A DNA stretch of 64,000 nucleotides from Pegea sp. RAD2-039 (lineage: Eukaryota > Chordata > Thaliacea > Salpida > Salpidae), in NCBI GenBank assembly GCA_034620365.1, contig JAQGEQ010000071.1:558001-622000 (forward strand), written 5' to 3'. How positions within the stretch are numbered: the stretch's first letter is position 1; each line of letters opens with the position of its first letter. The position numbers were made by a program, and so were the translations under genes. Shown piece by piece: positions 32,516 through 45,594 of the stretch. The notes below the pieces were generated by a model that had not been told where the DNA came from, did no database searches, and saw nothing but the letters and a program-made list of their open reading frames with translations.

Positions 32516-33250
32516 CTTTTTGCTGAATGAAATGGATTATTCATACTGTAAGAGATGCTAGCAGTCAGGGTTCTATTCAGAACTATGATATAACACAGGT
32601 TTAGTTTTCATTGTTGACAGTTGGGATAGAGATAGATTTGACAAAGCAAGAAGAGAGCTTCAAACTATCGTTCATGAAGAAAAGATATTACGAATTCCTG
32701 TGATCATTCCAGCCAATAAATATGATGATGATGATGATGATAGTGTATAGACGGTTAAACTACTGGAGGCTAATCCGATGTACCAGCGAGTCTACTACCC
32801 CGATGGCAGGGAATTGAATGTTTCTTGAAGGATGTAGCCAGATACCCAAAGGCTGATAGACTTAATATTCATCCGTACAAAGTATTAGAGATGATAATTC
32901 CCGAGGGGCTTCACCAAATAAAGAAATTAAGAATCCAGCTGACAACAAGATGAATATAAAAAGGAAGAGGATGAAGAGTTGAACAAATCTGGTGTGAGTG
33001 TTTCCAATAAGGAAATAACGACAAGCTTTGATGGTTCGGGTACCAGGAGTTAATCCGAAAATCGGAAGAAGGAACTGGATGGAAGCTCAACGGTCCGTCA
33101 AATCATTTAAAAATGTACCTCCAAGGCGCTACTAATCGGCGTTAATGAGAATAGTGATATAGTGCGGTCTTCAATGTTCGTCCTAATTATTTAGTTAAGC
33201 AGAATGTGGCATAGTTGAATTGGTTAACAGTAGAACATTTGATGAAAGTT
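31020..33250 (+). mobile_element. Decayed retroelement copy B (gag, zinc knuckle, protease fragments)
   Basis: On plus, a gag-like segment (DSFIDGLASSGIRQRL near 31065-31120) is followed by a zinc knuckle that has lost cysteines (NYGKKGHYSRAC near 31363). Next come a protease with the catalytic Asp changed (KTGSS instead of DTGSS near 31575) and its VVLGRDF motif (near 31815). A second knuckle-like stretch (KCVRCG near 31925) and a basic region from 32011 follow. Multiple stops and frameshifts show it is dead. From about 31566 to 32515 it matches copy A in reverse complement. The right boundary is uncertain; NYLVKQNVA near 33190 may be its last recognisable piece. Confidence 0.75.
32598..32750 (+). 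pseudogene. ARF-family small GTPase fragment
   Basis: Fifty codons ending in TAG read GLVFIVDSWDRDRFDKAR, then a helix resembling the ARF RELQTIVHEE region, then PVIIPANKYD. This aligns with the ARF/ARL segment between switch 2 and the NKxD guanine-binding motif (VVDSNDRER ... FANKQD). The Asn-Lys-x-Asp motif is kept, but a GAT run adds a poly-Asp tail before the stop, and no P-loop or switch regions occur upstream. An AG directly precedes the fragment, so it could be one captured exon. It lies at the end of the inverted repeat, suggesting capture by, or insertion near, the retroelement. Confidence 0.6.
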
Positions 33251-34745
33251 GAATGAATAAAAGTTGAGCAGATAAGAAGGCAAAGAAAATATTTACAAAA
33301 AAAAAGACAAGGATACAATAAATAAAGACGTTTTTTAAAGAGTTCCACAAAAATGAGAGTTCATAAACATGCAATTGAATAAATCTTTTAGAGCTTTTAA
33401 GAGCATACTACTGTTCGATTATTTGGTATTTTGCTGTGCACTACAACCTGGCAAATAAAAAAACAACTTGTAGAGAATTTCTTGTGTATGCTGAGAGCAG
33501 TACAGTTTAAAAAGTTTACTCATCGTCTTCGTTTGGTTGCACTTCATTTCTTTTTAGGATCCACATTTTGTTTCACAATTGAAATATGTCTTTGCTTGTA
33601 ACAAATATATCGTTATTATGATTGTAGTGAAACATTTTTTATTATTAATAAAATTATAATCAATTAAAATTGATTTCTTTATATTTAAAATATATATTTT
33701 TATTTATTTGCGAGTTTGTTAACTCTAAGTCATTTGTATAAAAGGTATTTTACATGACCTAAACAAGTTTTTAAGTACGTATTTGGGGTTTTGTTTTTCT
33801 CTGAACAAACAATAACTTTATTATTTTAAATTGTCATCTTGAAAGCTTATTTGTCTATGTAATTTTTTTGATTTTATTTCATATTATTCAATAATTTAAA
33901 CTTAATTGAATAAAAAGTCGCTCTTTAAGCCTATAGTTTGTATAAAATTATATTAAAATTGAAACTAGAGCAAAACTTGCTTAGTATTTATTTGAAAAAT
34001 TAATAGAAAGTATTTATTTGCTGTCTGGTTATAATAAAATGTTGAGATATATATTACAATATGTTAAAATGCTGAGTTTTCTGCATTCTTAGTTTTGATT
34101 GCACTTGATATGTTTTAATAAATACATTGTTTAAACTTTTTTTTAACGGATTTTTTGTTTCTTTATTTGGATAGTTCATTATTTCTTTAATAAATTAGTT
34201 GTTACCGTTGTAATTTCTTATAATTTTACTATTACAAAAATCAGTTTAATAATTTACCAAATGTTAATCATTGATAATACCTTTATATAATATTTCATAA
34301 CTTTTAATTTAAAAAAAAATTTGATTGAGTTTAGCTTGCAATTTTCTTTATTCTTATTTATAAGTTGAAATAAGAATAAAATAAATCAGTTTATAGATGA
34401 AATAAATTTATCTAATATTTCTGTAAATATATTGATAATTATAAATTATACATCATATCACTAAAGTTATATATTGAATTTTTGTAAAAAGCTTAAAACA
34501 TAGTCTAAAGTCATCTTCTCTTTTTAATTTTAGGTTTTATAATTGTAATGTTCAAACTTATAAAATAGTATTTTGTTTAACTTTTATACAATAAAAATTT
34601 TTTTCTGATATATAACAATATATGAAAATATGAAACTAAGTTATGTGATTTAGAAAAATATTTGAAACTCTTAAATAAAGATTTTTATGAACTTATTTTC
34701 ATTTGAATAGATTCTTAGTTGTGTTTTAGTAATAATAGTAAAACG
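33251..34745. other. AT-rich intergenic stretch upstream of MTCH
   Basis: Very AT-rich sequence with no open frame of note. At its end GTGTTTTAG (acceptor AG at 34728-34729) precedes the MTCH start codon by 16 nt. This suggests either a 5' untranslated intron or a spliced-leader acceptor. Confidence 0.5.
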
Positions 34746-37242
34746 ATGTTTGATGTGAGCTCCACAGCTACTAATGCTTTGATGATTGTAACAGCTCATC
34801 CATTTGCTTATGCTAAAACTTTAATACAGGTTTGTTCATTAATTAAATTATTCCATCATTTTTTAGCTAATTAATTGTCATTATAGCTTGGCCATGAACC
34901 TCTTGCACCTAAACTTGGAAATGATATATTTTTTAGAAAGAAATTCTTTTACCCTGGAGTTTTTCAGTATAGTAAGAATAATTATTTAGTTTTACTTAAA
35001 AAAGTATTTTAATTATACATTTTTAGCTATCATAAATTTCATTTAGATTATTTATGTAAGATTTTCAAAACTGATAATTATATTTTGTTAATAGTTGGTC
35101 ATGTAAAACAAGTAGACGGTATACTTGGCTTATACAGAGGAGTTGTTCCAAGAATTTTTGCAAACTTTACCATGACACATGCCTACAACTGCATGAAAGA
35201 TGTAAGTTAATCTAAACTAATTTTTTAAATAAGTTTTCATGCATTTTTTCCATGATTTTTAAGTAACTTGATCTTTTGAAAAATAATTTATTTGTTTGAA
35301 AATAGATTGAAATTGATATTTGGTAATTTTGGTTAAAGTTATTGACAATTCTGCATGAATAAAATAAATATTAAAAGTCACAAAAAATTTTAAAGGAAAT
35401 CTACTTGTTTATGTACTTGTAGAAAGTTTACAAATTAATTTAAAATAGTTTAAGATAGTTTACAAAATTAGTTTATATCATAAATATTTTAAAACGTTTT
35501 GAATTGTTTGTTTTTAGGTCGTTAGCCCCCAAAAAGCTAAGGTCTGTAAATTTATTTTTATTATTTGATGAAAGATAAATAACATTTGAATATCAATAAA
35601 GAGAAATTATTGTAATTTAATTGAGTTTTTTTAATGTAATATCTTTATTGGTTGGTTTTTCTTAGACTTTTATGACAATAGAGGAAGAAGCAGACTTCAG
35701 ACAAGTTTGTGTGAAAGTTAGTCCTCAAAATTATCTTGCTAAATCTCATTTACATTCTTACCTACGTATAATGATTATTTTTGTTGCTAAAAATATTTTA
35801 TCATAATTTAAATTAAACATATAATTATAAGTTTAATGATAAGTTTCTACTTGATAGCTTAGCGAGGAAACTATTGCAAGGTGTACTGGTGTAATTGCTT
35901 CTCAACCTTTCCATGGTTAGTTTCCTTCTCTTATTCTTAATTATACAACATAAATAATTTCCAAATTAATTTGATTATTAAAAGTGTCATCTTTTTTCAG
36001 TAATTGCAATCAGATCGATGGCTTACTTTATTGGCCGAGAAGCTGTTTATTCTTCTCCTTTGGCTTGTATATCAGAAATTTACAAACAGGAAGGAATTCT
36101 GGGATTTTTTTCGTAATTTTCCGGCTTTTTTTCTTATTACTTACAAATTAGAAAACATTTTTCTGATAATATTTGTATATAGTATTTATATGTAGAAAAC
36201 TAAATGGTTAATTGACCATATTCTACTTGTAATTATCAGCTTTTGAACATTTTTTTCATTTCATATTTGTCATGTCAGGTGATGTTTTGATGACAACTTC
36301 TCCACGTAAATATACAAAAATAATTACAAAGAGATTTTGTCACAGAGGTCTTATGCCAAGAATAGTCTACGAAGTCGCCGCAATTTGGATTGCTGGTTTG
36401 TTAGCACTTGCTTTCAACACTTATATCATCAACGAAAAGGTGATCACATCACTCAACTTTGATCTAAATTATTTTTATGAAGATTTCTTTGAATCATTCG
36501 GATGATTTTTAGATTCAACTTCATAAATGTTGGATGATAAAATTTTAAATATTTTCAGAGCGAACTTCGTGATGCTCGCCCATACGTTCCTATCGCTGCT
36601 TCATATATTGGTCAATCTTTTCTTTATCCTCTATCTGTTACAACTACTATGATGGCTTGTAACGGGTCTCAGATGGTTGCTGGGTCACCACCTTCCACTC
36701 CTGTCTATGCCAACTGGATTGCATGTCTCGGAGATTTGCGCAGAAAGGTTTTTGCTTCATTTTAATTAGATTTTAAATTCTGTCATCTTCCTTATCTGGA
36801 TGTTGAATATTTTGATTATTGAAAAATTGTAACTAAACTAACTGATATGTTTGCTGAGTTGACTTTTAAACAAAAGGCACCATCCAAAATCAGCTCTTCT
36901 AGTTAATATTTAACTTGTTTAGTTGTAATCATATCTTGCAATTGATCTCTTTTCTTGCTACAAACTAAACACTAAATATTTCGACATCTTCAATTGACAT
37001 GTAGCAAATTACTTTCTTTTATTTTTGATTTTATCTTTAACTTCTTACTGGTTTCTTGTTACTTTTACAATATGATCACTGAAATATAAAATTTATTTTT
37101 ATAGGGTTTGTCGACACGCGGTTCTAGCATGCTTTTCCGACCTGTAATCATTTCCAAACCAAAACTAATTGTTCCGGTTGAGACACCCTTGACTGAAGCC
37201 GCTTTGACTCAAGAAGTCCTGCCTCTTCCATCGATCGAATAA
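34746..37242 (+). CDS. MTCH2: Mitochondrial carrier homolog (MTCH family)
   Basis: Ten exons: 34746-34829, 34887-34971, 35095-35201, 35518-35541 (24-nt microexon), 35666-35716, 35858-35915, 36001-36112, 36279-36439, 36559-36747, 37105-37242. The product is about 335 residues against 303 in human MTCH2. Matching landmarks in order are AHPFAYAKTLIQ, GILGLYRGVVPRI, ASQPFHVIAIRSMAYFIGRE, YKQEGILGFF, GLMPRIVYEVAAIWIAGLLA, NTYII, and YANWIACLGDLRRKGLSTRGSSMLFR. MTCH proteins are outer mitochondrial membrane members of the carrier fold; MTCH2 is known as a tBID receptor and a membrane insertase. An insertion of about 23 residues precedes GLMPR. Exon 7 ends in phase 2 but exon 8 needs phase 1. One T fewer in the T7 run at 36105-36111 would repair this. 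The tail after the last helix is longer than usual. Confidence 0.88.
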
Positions 37243-37290
37243 TCTGCAATTCCATCTGTTTGCTTTCCAACCATTTAGAATAATTATCTT

Positions 37291-37296
37291 AATAAA
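37291..37296 (+). terminator. Poly(A) signal of MTCH
   Basis: AATAAA 48 nt after the MTCH stop codon at 37240-37242, the first canonical hexamer downstream. Confidence 0.6.
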
Positions 37297-39020
37297 AGTT
37301 TCTAATGAAATTTTAATTTAGCTCCGAAGTAATTGATGATAAAGAGTTAATAATCATTAGCGCTGGAAGCATCGAGATAATTATTTTATTCTGTGTGAGG
37401 GACTTCTGTAATCTTAAAACATGGCAAGGTGCTGTTAAAAGAACCACTTCTCACGTTTGTCACATTTGACTTGACGTTTCAACTTTGTTTTCATCTGTAT
37501 ACGTGGAAACTATTTAATCTATCTTCAAATTAAATGATTTAGATCTAAATTTCAGAGCAAAATTATCTGAATTGGATATTTTTATTAATAAAACTGCATA
37601 TTAGAGAATAAATAACAAATATTCTACTTTGTCACTAGTTTTATTTTAATTAATTGTAGAAACGTTTATAAACAACTGAATTGGTTACCTGTGAGGTATC
37701 TGCTGATGACCACTTTTACAATTTGTCGAAGCAAACCAGTAGTTGAGTCAGCATATTTTCAACATTGACTAACAAGACTTAAAAATTGTTCAAGATTAGG
37801 AGCATGTACGATCTTTATTGAAAAAAAACTTCAGTAAAGACGAACTTTTTTCTACTTTTTAATGATAATATAAAAGTTTTTTTTGCACTAATTGGGTAAA
37901 TGTCAACTTGTGATGAAAATATTTAAATGAAAAAATGTTCGTGAATGTAATTAATACACTGAATATTATGAGCAACGAAATAATTGAAAGGTCTTAGGTA
38001 TCACAATTTAAGATTAATGCAGAAAGAATATAAAAGCACTGTAGAGGCAGAGTTTAAACGTAAATTATGAGAAAACTGACAGTTTATCATATCACTGGTT
38101 AAAAAAACTACTTTATCTTGTTTTATAAAAAAATTTAAAAGGATAGATTTTGATGAGATCAGGAAGGAAGTTTCAAACCTTGGTTACCCTTAAAAAAGTT
38201 GTTACTCCACTGGGTGTTTTTAAAGTTGTTGAGCGATTTAATTAGGAAAAGTTGAACTCGAATTTAAGACAGATGTAAATGGTAAAAAACTTTAATACTG
38301 TCCCAATTGTTGTTATTTTACCAGATTTGAGAATTTGGTATGAAGTTAATGAACCAATTCTGAGTTTTATGATATAATTTTGTAATATAATCTTTCAACA
38401 ACTTCTGATTAGTTTAATGAGCAAGTTTAAACTTTTTAAAAATAGTAAATGTATTTTTTTTTCAATTTAATAACTTTTCAAAATATGTTTAAAAACATCT
38501 GAACCATTTTCTGTTTGATTCGAATGAAATTGGAATTATCTTTCTTTATATCAACCAGATTATAAAATGTTGTTTAATTTCAATGAACATGGTATATGCT
38601 CATCAAGTTATGAAACAATGCTTTGGTTATTTATATTCAAAAGAAATGTCTTGCTTGTTGTAAGAAATTGAGTTAATAATTAAAACTTCTTTGCTAATAA
38701 TTCAGAAATTTTATAGGCCATAAAAGTAGCAAACAGTGAAATAAATATTTTATCATTTTTATTTTTAAAAACCTAAGATATAGAAGTATTTATTTATACA
38801 GATTATAAACATAGAAACATAATTAAAAAGTGATAAGTTTTCAACTTATTTTGGTTAATAAATGCACTAGATTATCATTTATAAATGTTTAAAATTGAAA
38901 GTAATTAAAATAAAAGAATGTTTCAAGTTCCAACATACAAACAATTTTCATATTACTTTACATCAATTACAGCCTTTCAAGCCTTTCTTATCTATTAGTG
39001 CACAAACTTTAAACAGAGAA
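37297..39020. other. Intergenic stretch between convergent genes
   Basis: AT-rich sequence between the 3' ends of MTCH (plus) and the vWA gene (minus). TTTATT near 38757-38762 would be an AATAAA signal for the minus-strand gene. No open frame or repeat was recognised. Confidence 0.5.
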
Positions 39021-42000
39021 CTATATAGATAAGCAGTTGGAACTGCACAGTATCTCATAAAGATATCTTTTATGAAGTTGTAAGTCTGCCAATGAATGAA
39101 CTCGGATTTCATGATCAGCTGGTAATGAGTTAAAAATAACTTGTTGTTTCACGTAGATAACCACAAGGTTACTTTTCTTCTTCAAAATATTTGCAAACGA
39201 ATGAAACATATCAGTTGAAATTTCTAAACAAAATAATTTAAATTTACTCTCAACTTTTTTTTTAATCCGCTTTTCAAAAGAAACTGTTTATGAAACTGTT
39301 TAAGAATTTTGTTGTAAAAATTTTAAATAAAATCATACTTGAATCTGTTGCAATAAAAACCGACGTATCATCAACATTTCTACGATTTCCATATTCACTA
39401 CTAAAAGCATGATCAACAAAATATTCTAATGATTTTGTTACGTTTTTTTCAGCATCTTCTGTTAAAAAAAGCAAGTTAGATACTTAGAAAAGAAGCATTG
39501 GCTAACCAATAGCGAGGTGTTGCAAGTTATCTAATGCAGAATTTAATTGAGTGTGGTTTTTAAGGGTTGAAAATTTCCAAATTTCCTTGTCAAGCTTTAT
39601 CTCATCAGTAACTGATGTCATTGCCACCCTGACAGTGTTCTAATAAGTAAAAAAATCAATTTAATCAAACATCAAAGTAGCAATGGTTTGTTTAGATAAG
39701 TTACTCACAGAAAACTTTCAAACAATTTTACGAGTTAGATAGAAATGTTTTGATTTACTTGTGATACTGGAAAATAGGCTAAAAGTACTTTGATGAAGCT
39801 CCAAATATCGGCTTTATCACCAACTTTGACGTGTTTATTAATATTGATGAAGAAGTGGACGTCATGACGAAAAGTAGATGGACATCCTTCACCTGTTTTT
39901 AACCCACATAATTTGTAAGCTTATCAGCAAATTGCATCTTGAAATATTTGATTTTGAACTTATTACATTTTTGAGTTACTTACAACATTTGGAACTTGTT
40001 GTCCAGTATCCATTAATACATTTGCTCACTTTGAAGCCACGTACTTGACCACCAAGTGGACATGAAAACAGACATTTAGTTGGGGAACCTTTCTTACTAT
40101 ATTTACAATGAGATATTATAGGAGGTTTTAGATGCAAATCTTCTAGTTGGCAAGCTTTTCCATAACAATAGTGAATATTTTCATCATTAAATTCTAATAA
40201 TCTAAAAACAAAAAAAATCAAATAATTTATTTGATAAGAAGAACGTGTTTAATACACAATTATTAAAAGCAAGAGTAAGTTAAATAAAAGTTTATGATGT
40301 TCAAAGCTCACTCTTTTGTCTGAGAACAACAAAAGTGTGTTGAAGTGTTGTAAATCCTTTCTACACAGCAAGAACTTCCATCACGAAAAACTTTTCCTTT
40401 CGGATCACCTCTGGGGCAGCATCCAATTGCAGGTGGTCTTTTCTTGACCATTAGCTCATTGATAAGCACATCTCTTGTAAATGTAAATTGATCTGCGGCA
40501 GTTCTCAGACTTTCTTTTTGTTTTGAAGGCCTTTGAAAGCAAATCAGTTGACCTGAAAAGTTAAAAGAGTCACACAAACATGTTCAAGTTGAGTGTTGTT
40601 TGATCGACAATATCTCAGAAAAAAAAGAAGTTGTATTCGAAATAGTATTATTGTACTGGTATAGTATTATTATTACTTTTATGATATCATACAAATCGGT
40701 TGTTTAAGTTAAGATATAAAAAGTTAAGTAAAGAATGTTTCAATAGTTTTTTAATCAGCAAACTGCTTCAACGAACTCTATAAACTTATCAACTTTGTTT
40801 ATTGTTTAAATAGGCAAAAAACGAGCAGTTTTAAATATTATGAAAGTTGAGGTTTGAAAGCTGATAAATCTTTAGATTTTAAATTTAAATATTTACATTT
40901 AGACATTTGAAATGATTCGAGCGATAATTTCATATTTTGTGAAGGTTTGGTGCTAAGCAAATCTTAATTCTTTTAATTTCAGGAAATCGGCTTATTTGAG
41001 ACTTACAAGAAAGGTTGACAAAAGATTATGACAATTTTTCAATGAAATAATAACAAACTAATCCTATGACACCATAAATTGTTTAAATGATTAAATTTTT
41101 GATACCTCATTGGTTTAAATTAAACGAATTACTTGATTATACTAAAGATTAGCTTGAAAGATGTTAACAATTTTGTTTTATTAAATCTTGGGTTAGTTCT
41201 TCAAGTTCACCCTGGTTATAAATTTTAATCAATTAAGTCAAAACAATTGTTAAAAGTAATGAAATATTTGGAAAGTATGTTGCTACAAATCTGAAGCTTA
41301 ATCAATAAACTAAAAATTAAAACAAGATACGAAAATAACATGAATCTTTTTATTAAATAACTTTCTGAATCATCTTTCAAAACAATTTTCAATGTCTTTT
41401 AGTATAGATCAAATGTTTCATTTATCTACTCAATGGTTTTTTAATCCTCATCTTGATTTGACTCGTAAAAAATGAAATTGCATCAAGCCCACGGCTACAG
41501 GACATAATAGTTCTACTTTGGCGAGCAATTAGTTATAATTATTAAATGTTTCATAATTTAGTGCCTTTTGTGGTTATTAGTTGTAAAAAGATTTGTTAGA
41601 AAAATATTGAAGTTGACTAATTTCTATCAAACGCATTTATAAATATTGTTAGAAAAAGTTCATAAGCTATCAACAAAATTCGATTATTTTTTATCGTTAT
41701 TCTAAATTGTTAGTTTTAACTCCAGCAAACTTGTCCTAAAGATCTATATATTTGTTTTATATTTAGTTTTAAATAGTTATTTGTATTTATTTATACTATC
41801 AAAAAAGTATACTGAAAGGTTCATGTGTTGATTATAAACTTGCAATAGATGTAATATTTGTCTACTATTCCACTTTAATGTTTAATTCAGGACTCAACAA
41901 AATGCTTGGTACTTTTTGATAAATTCAGTGAATCTTACTTGATTTACAGGTAATCAAAATAAGAAACAGAAGTAAGTTTTTTACTCATAAATAGTTCGAT

Positions 42001-44180
42001 TGATTTTTCAATCTTTTTTAATGACTTATAATAAAATTCTAAAACTCTATTGAAATTTTCTTCTTGCTATAGATTTAATTATTCGGCTTCTATAAAATTA
42101 GTTTACTTAAAAAAGAATGATTAGTTTTGGATAGAAAGTTTAAAGAAAACATTTGAAAACTTTTAATACTCAAAAAGTTTTTCTGAAATCGAATTATTTG
42201 CTGTTTGCTGTTTCTGCATCATCGTTGGATTTAAAAGCTCAATTATTTCTTTCTCGTTTAGGTAAATAAAATTTAAATAAAAGATGAAAATATCACCTTG
42301 TTAGATACAAAATTGTTCTTCTAGTTTTTAAGATTGAATTGACAGATTACAGTTATTATTGTATTATGGTAATTGCTATATTATTAAAAAATCTTTGTTA
42401 TCCAGCTTTAAAAAATTATAACTTTATTTATTCTATTTGATTTCAATATTTGATTTTGTGCCACTTTATTTGATACTATTTTATAGATTTTGTTATCGTG
42501 TTATAAATCTTAAATACCTTTCACTACTTTTAATAGCAATGTTTGCATTTTTATGCAAATAAATGCAAAAGACAATAAGAAACTTCTGTACTCTGTAACT
42601 TTCATGTTAGAATTCAAGAAATATTGTTATCATTAAGTATAAACCCAAAAAATAAATTTCATACCTTCTGGTAGATGATTGTAGTTATCTATCAAATATA
42701 GAAGTTATGTGAGATCAATTAAAAAGAAATTGTACATAGCTCCTTATTTTTTACAACATCATTTAGATAAATGAAATTATGTTGTTTAAGGATATACAGT
42801 CTGAAGTAAGACTTTTTATTATAATTTAAGATTATTATGATAGATTTTGAATAGAAATTAAAAACTAATTCGAAATGTTATAAGCTGCGATATTTAAAAG
42901 TAAAACCAAACTAACCATTTTCTATTGGAGGAGGGTGCTCTGTGAAAAAAAGTTAAAAAACATTTTGTTAATTTTGGGGAAAAACATTAGAAAAAACTTA
43001 CCTTCTTCAAATTGACTTCTTCTACCTAAAAGCAATATTTTTGAAATAATTAATTGTGAGTTTTAACAGTTGCCATGATAATAATTACTTAAGTTAATTA
43101 TCAAGTAGAGCAATCTATAGCTCAAATGATAAGTTTATTAATAGTAACTAATTTTATATTTTTTGATGTTCGAAGCATCTCAAAATGTGAGAGTTTAAGA
43201 AAATATTTTATATCAAACTGAAAATCATGTCAACCTTAGACAACAGAAAACTCAAATTATAGTTATATGTATCAAAAAGGTAAATTTAACAAAATCGACT
43301 TTTTTATAAAATGTTAGATAGCTTATAAATAAACAAAAATTAAATAATTTGTCGTAAAAACACTACTTTTGTTGATACTATTTATAAAAATGAAGAAAAA
43401 TAGTTGACACAAATGTTTAATAGAAGTTTGAAATAGTTTCAAAATCAAGCAACAACTTGCTTCAATAATATATTTTTACCATAGTTGAAAAAAATAGAAA
43501 TAAATTTGATAATCAAAAAGTATAAATAAAAAGAAAAATATAATCTTAAAAGATTTATTTTTTAATTTAAACACTTTTTAATAAGTTACTTAAAAAAGTT
43601 CTTTTTACGATAGCCTATAACATCACCTCTTGACAAGATAGCTATGATTATAAACAGTTTGACATAAATTTCACTAAAACTTGTAAAAATTTGATTTTGG
43701 TAATTTAAAAAAAAGTTCAGTAGCGAGAAACAAACACTGGCATTTAATTATCAATACAAATTGTATATTATCAACACAAACTAGATGGAAGTTTAATTGA
43801 TTTGACTACATCACTCATTCTATTATTCGAAAGATCAAAATGCAACTGTATCAAGGCTACATTTGTATTTGTGCTTCCTTAAAGTATTTTTATGTTTGAA
43901 GTGGAATTAAAAAGATTTATTCAACAACTTGAAACGTGTATATATTTCGCACGACTTTGTTTACATGAAGCGAACTTTAGTTGAGTCAATATTCATTTCG
44001 CCAAATCACACTAAATCGTTTTCTAGATGAAAGTACCGACAATAAAATTGAAAAAAAAGCAAGTTACAAATACCAAAATTGAATTTAGAAGTTACCTTGA
44101 AAAGTCGATAAATTTTGATGATCATTTTTCGCAAAAACTGACTCAAAAGAGCAAATTATTAATAATAAAACCCGAAACAT
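39021..44180 (-). CDS. Secreted galaxin-like, sushi and vWA domain protein
   Basis: Nine exons on minus join in one frame to about 393 residues: 44180-44096, 43025-43002, 42939-42916, 40552-40312, 40201-39984, 39892-39759, 39639-39507, 39458-39339, 39223-39021 (TAG). Exon 1 is a signal peptide (MFRVLLLIICSFESVFA). Two 24-nt microexons follow, then a cysteine-paired segment (IGCCPRGD ... GSSCCVERIYNTSTHFCC) like galaxin repeats. Next is a CCP/sushi-like domain (KPPIISHCKYS, KCLFSCPLGGQV, CINGYW, KCC), and a vWA-like fold (DVHFFININ strand, RVAMTSVTDEIKL, TQLNSALDNL, TSVFIATDSS, ILKKKSNLVVIYV) fills the rest. The vWA metal site DxSxS is missing, so ligand binding would not be MIDAS-dependent. 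It is presumably an extracellular matrix or recognition protein; no named ortholog is recognised. Confidence 0.8.
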
Positions 44181-45526
44181 AATGATGATATTTTTAACTC
44201 TGAAAATATGTTAGATTTTTAGTTGAAAATTCGTCTGAAAAGACTTACTTACACTATTTGTTTTATTTGAATTTCATTAAAGTAATTATAAAAAAAAACA
44301 ACAGCAAAAAAGGACATATTCTACCTTTAAATATAACTAGTTTCTATATGTTCTGATATAAAACAAATTTTTTAACAAAAGTTATATTTATTCTTATTTC
44401 CTAGCAAAATTTAAAAGAATCTATTGTAAACGGTAAAAGCATCATAACTGATTAAAGATTTATAAATATTATAGAATAAATTTGCAATTGAGTCTAGATA
44501 TCTGTTCGAATACTTTAATAAAAACAAAAATCTTTTTTGCCTGAAAAACGTTTATAGTTTTTTTGTCAGACAAAAAGTATAAAATACGAAAAAAGTTTTT
44601 ACTAATGCTGCCTAACAGTTCTAAATTAATTCAAGTATGATTAAAATGTTCAAGAATTTTTTTTTATTAATTTCTTTGGAAAAGAAAACTCTAAATTTGA
44701 CATTTGAGTCTGAATATATTGCTGCAGGCTTTGATTGAAAACTTCAAACATTAGTTCAAAAGATCAAATGTCACACAAATTTAGACACAAAAATTCTTTT
44801 GACGTAGCAACTATAAATCTGTACCAGCAATTAACTTCTAAATTTTTACCAAATCATAAAATACCTAAGCCTTAAATTTTTGTATTATCTCATTACTAAA
44901 TTAAAGTTCAGATAGTTACTTAGAATAATTGGCGATTGAATTATTTTTCTTTGCCTAGTTCAATTTTAATAAAAGGATTAACTTAAAACTAGCAAACAAC
45001 CATCACAAGTAGTAATTTGTTTATAAATAGGTCTATGAATTACTATTTAAGACTTATTTTGTCGTTTTAACCTTTCTGAGCAGTATATATGTATATAACA
45101 CATTATATATGATTTGAGCATACGATAACACATGCTTTTTCATTCTATTTAATCAAAGATGATGGTGCCCAAAGCTGATTTCTTTGATTGAGGGCAACAA
45201 ATGCGTATTATCTGTACTATTTTATTTAATTGTTATTAATATGATGCCAAATGTGACAATGATAACTCTTTAATAGAGCTTTATTCTGTTGTAAAGAATA
45301 TGCACATAGAACAACACTACTTTGCACTGCAACAAATTTTACAAATGACGTGTGTGTCTAGGCCTAGTACAAATGAGATGTACGTAAAATTAATTATTTT
45401 CTTATAAAGTTCAAATATATCAGACCAAACAGGTACTAAAAATTGAAGACTAACAGAAGAAAACAGATCATTGCATAAATACCCAGAAGTAAGCCACTAG
45501 CGTGATGTTATAAAAAACGGATCTTT

Positions 45527-45594
45527 TATTTATTCTATTCATTTATTTATTACAATAAATGCGACGGAGGGTGCCTAAAGAGAGCACCTCCCGC
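45527..45594 (-). mobile_element. Probable 3' end of a non-LTR retroelement
   Basis: Read on minus, a GC-rich stem (GCGGGAGGTGC pairing with GCACCCTCC and GC beyond a small bulge, loop about 9 nt) is followed by a run of AATAAATAAATGAATAG-type repeats. A terminal stem-loop followed by a short A/T repeat is typical of LINE or SINE 3' tails. The GC-rich hairpin contrasts sharply with its AT-rich surroundings. No reverse transcriptase coding is present next to it. Confidence 0.4.
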
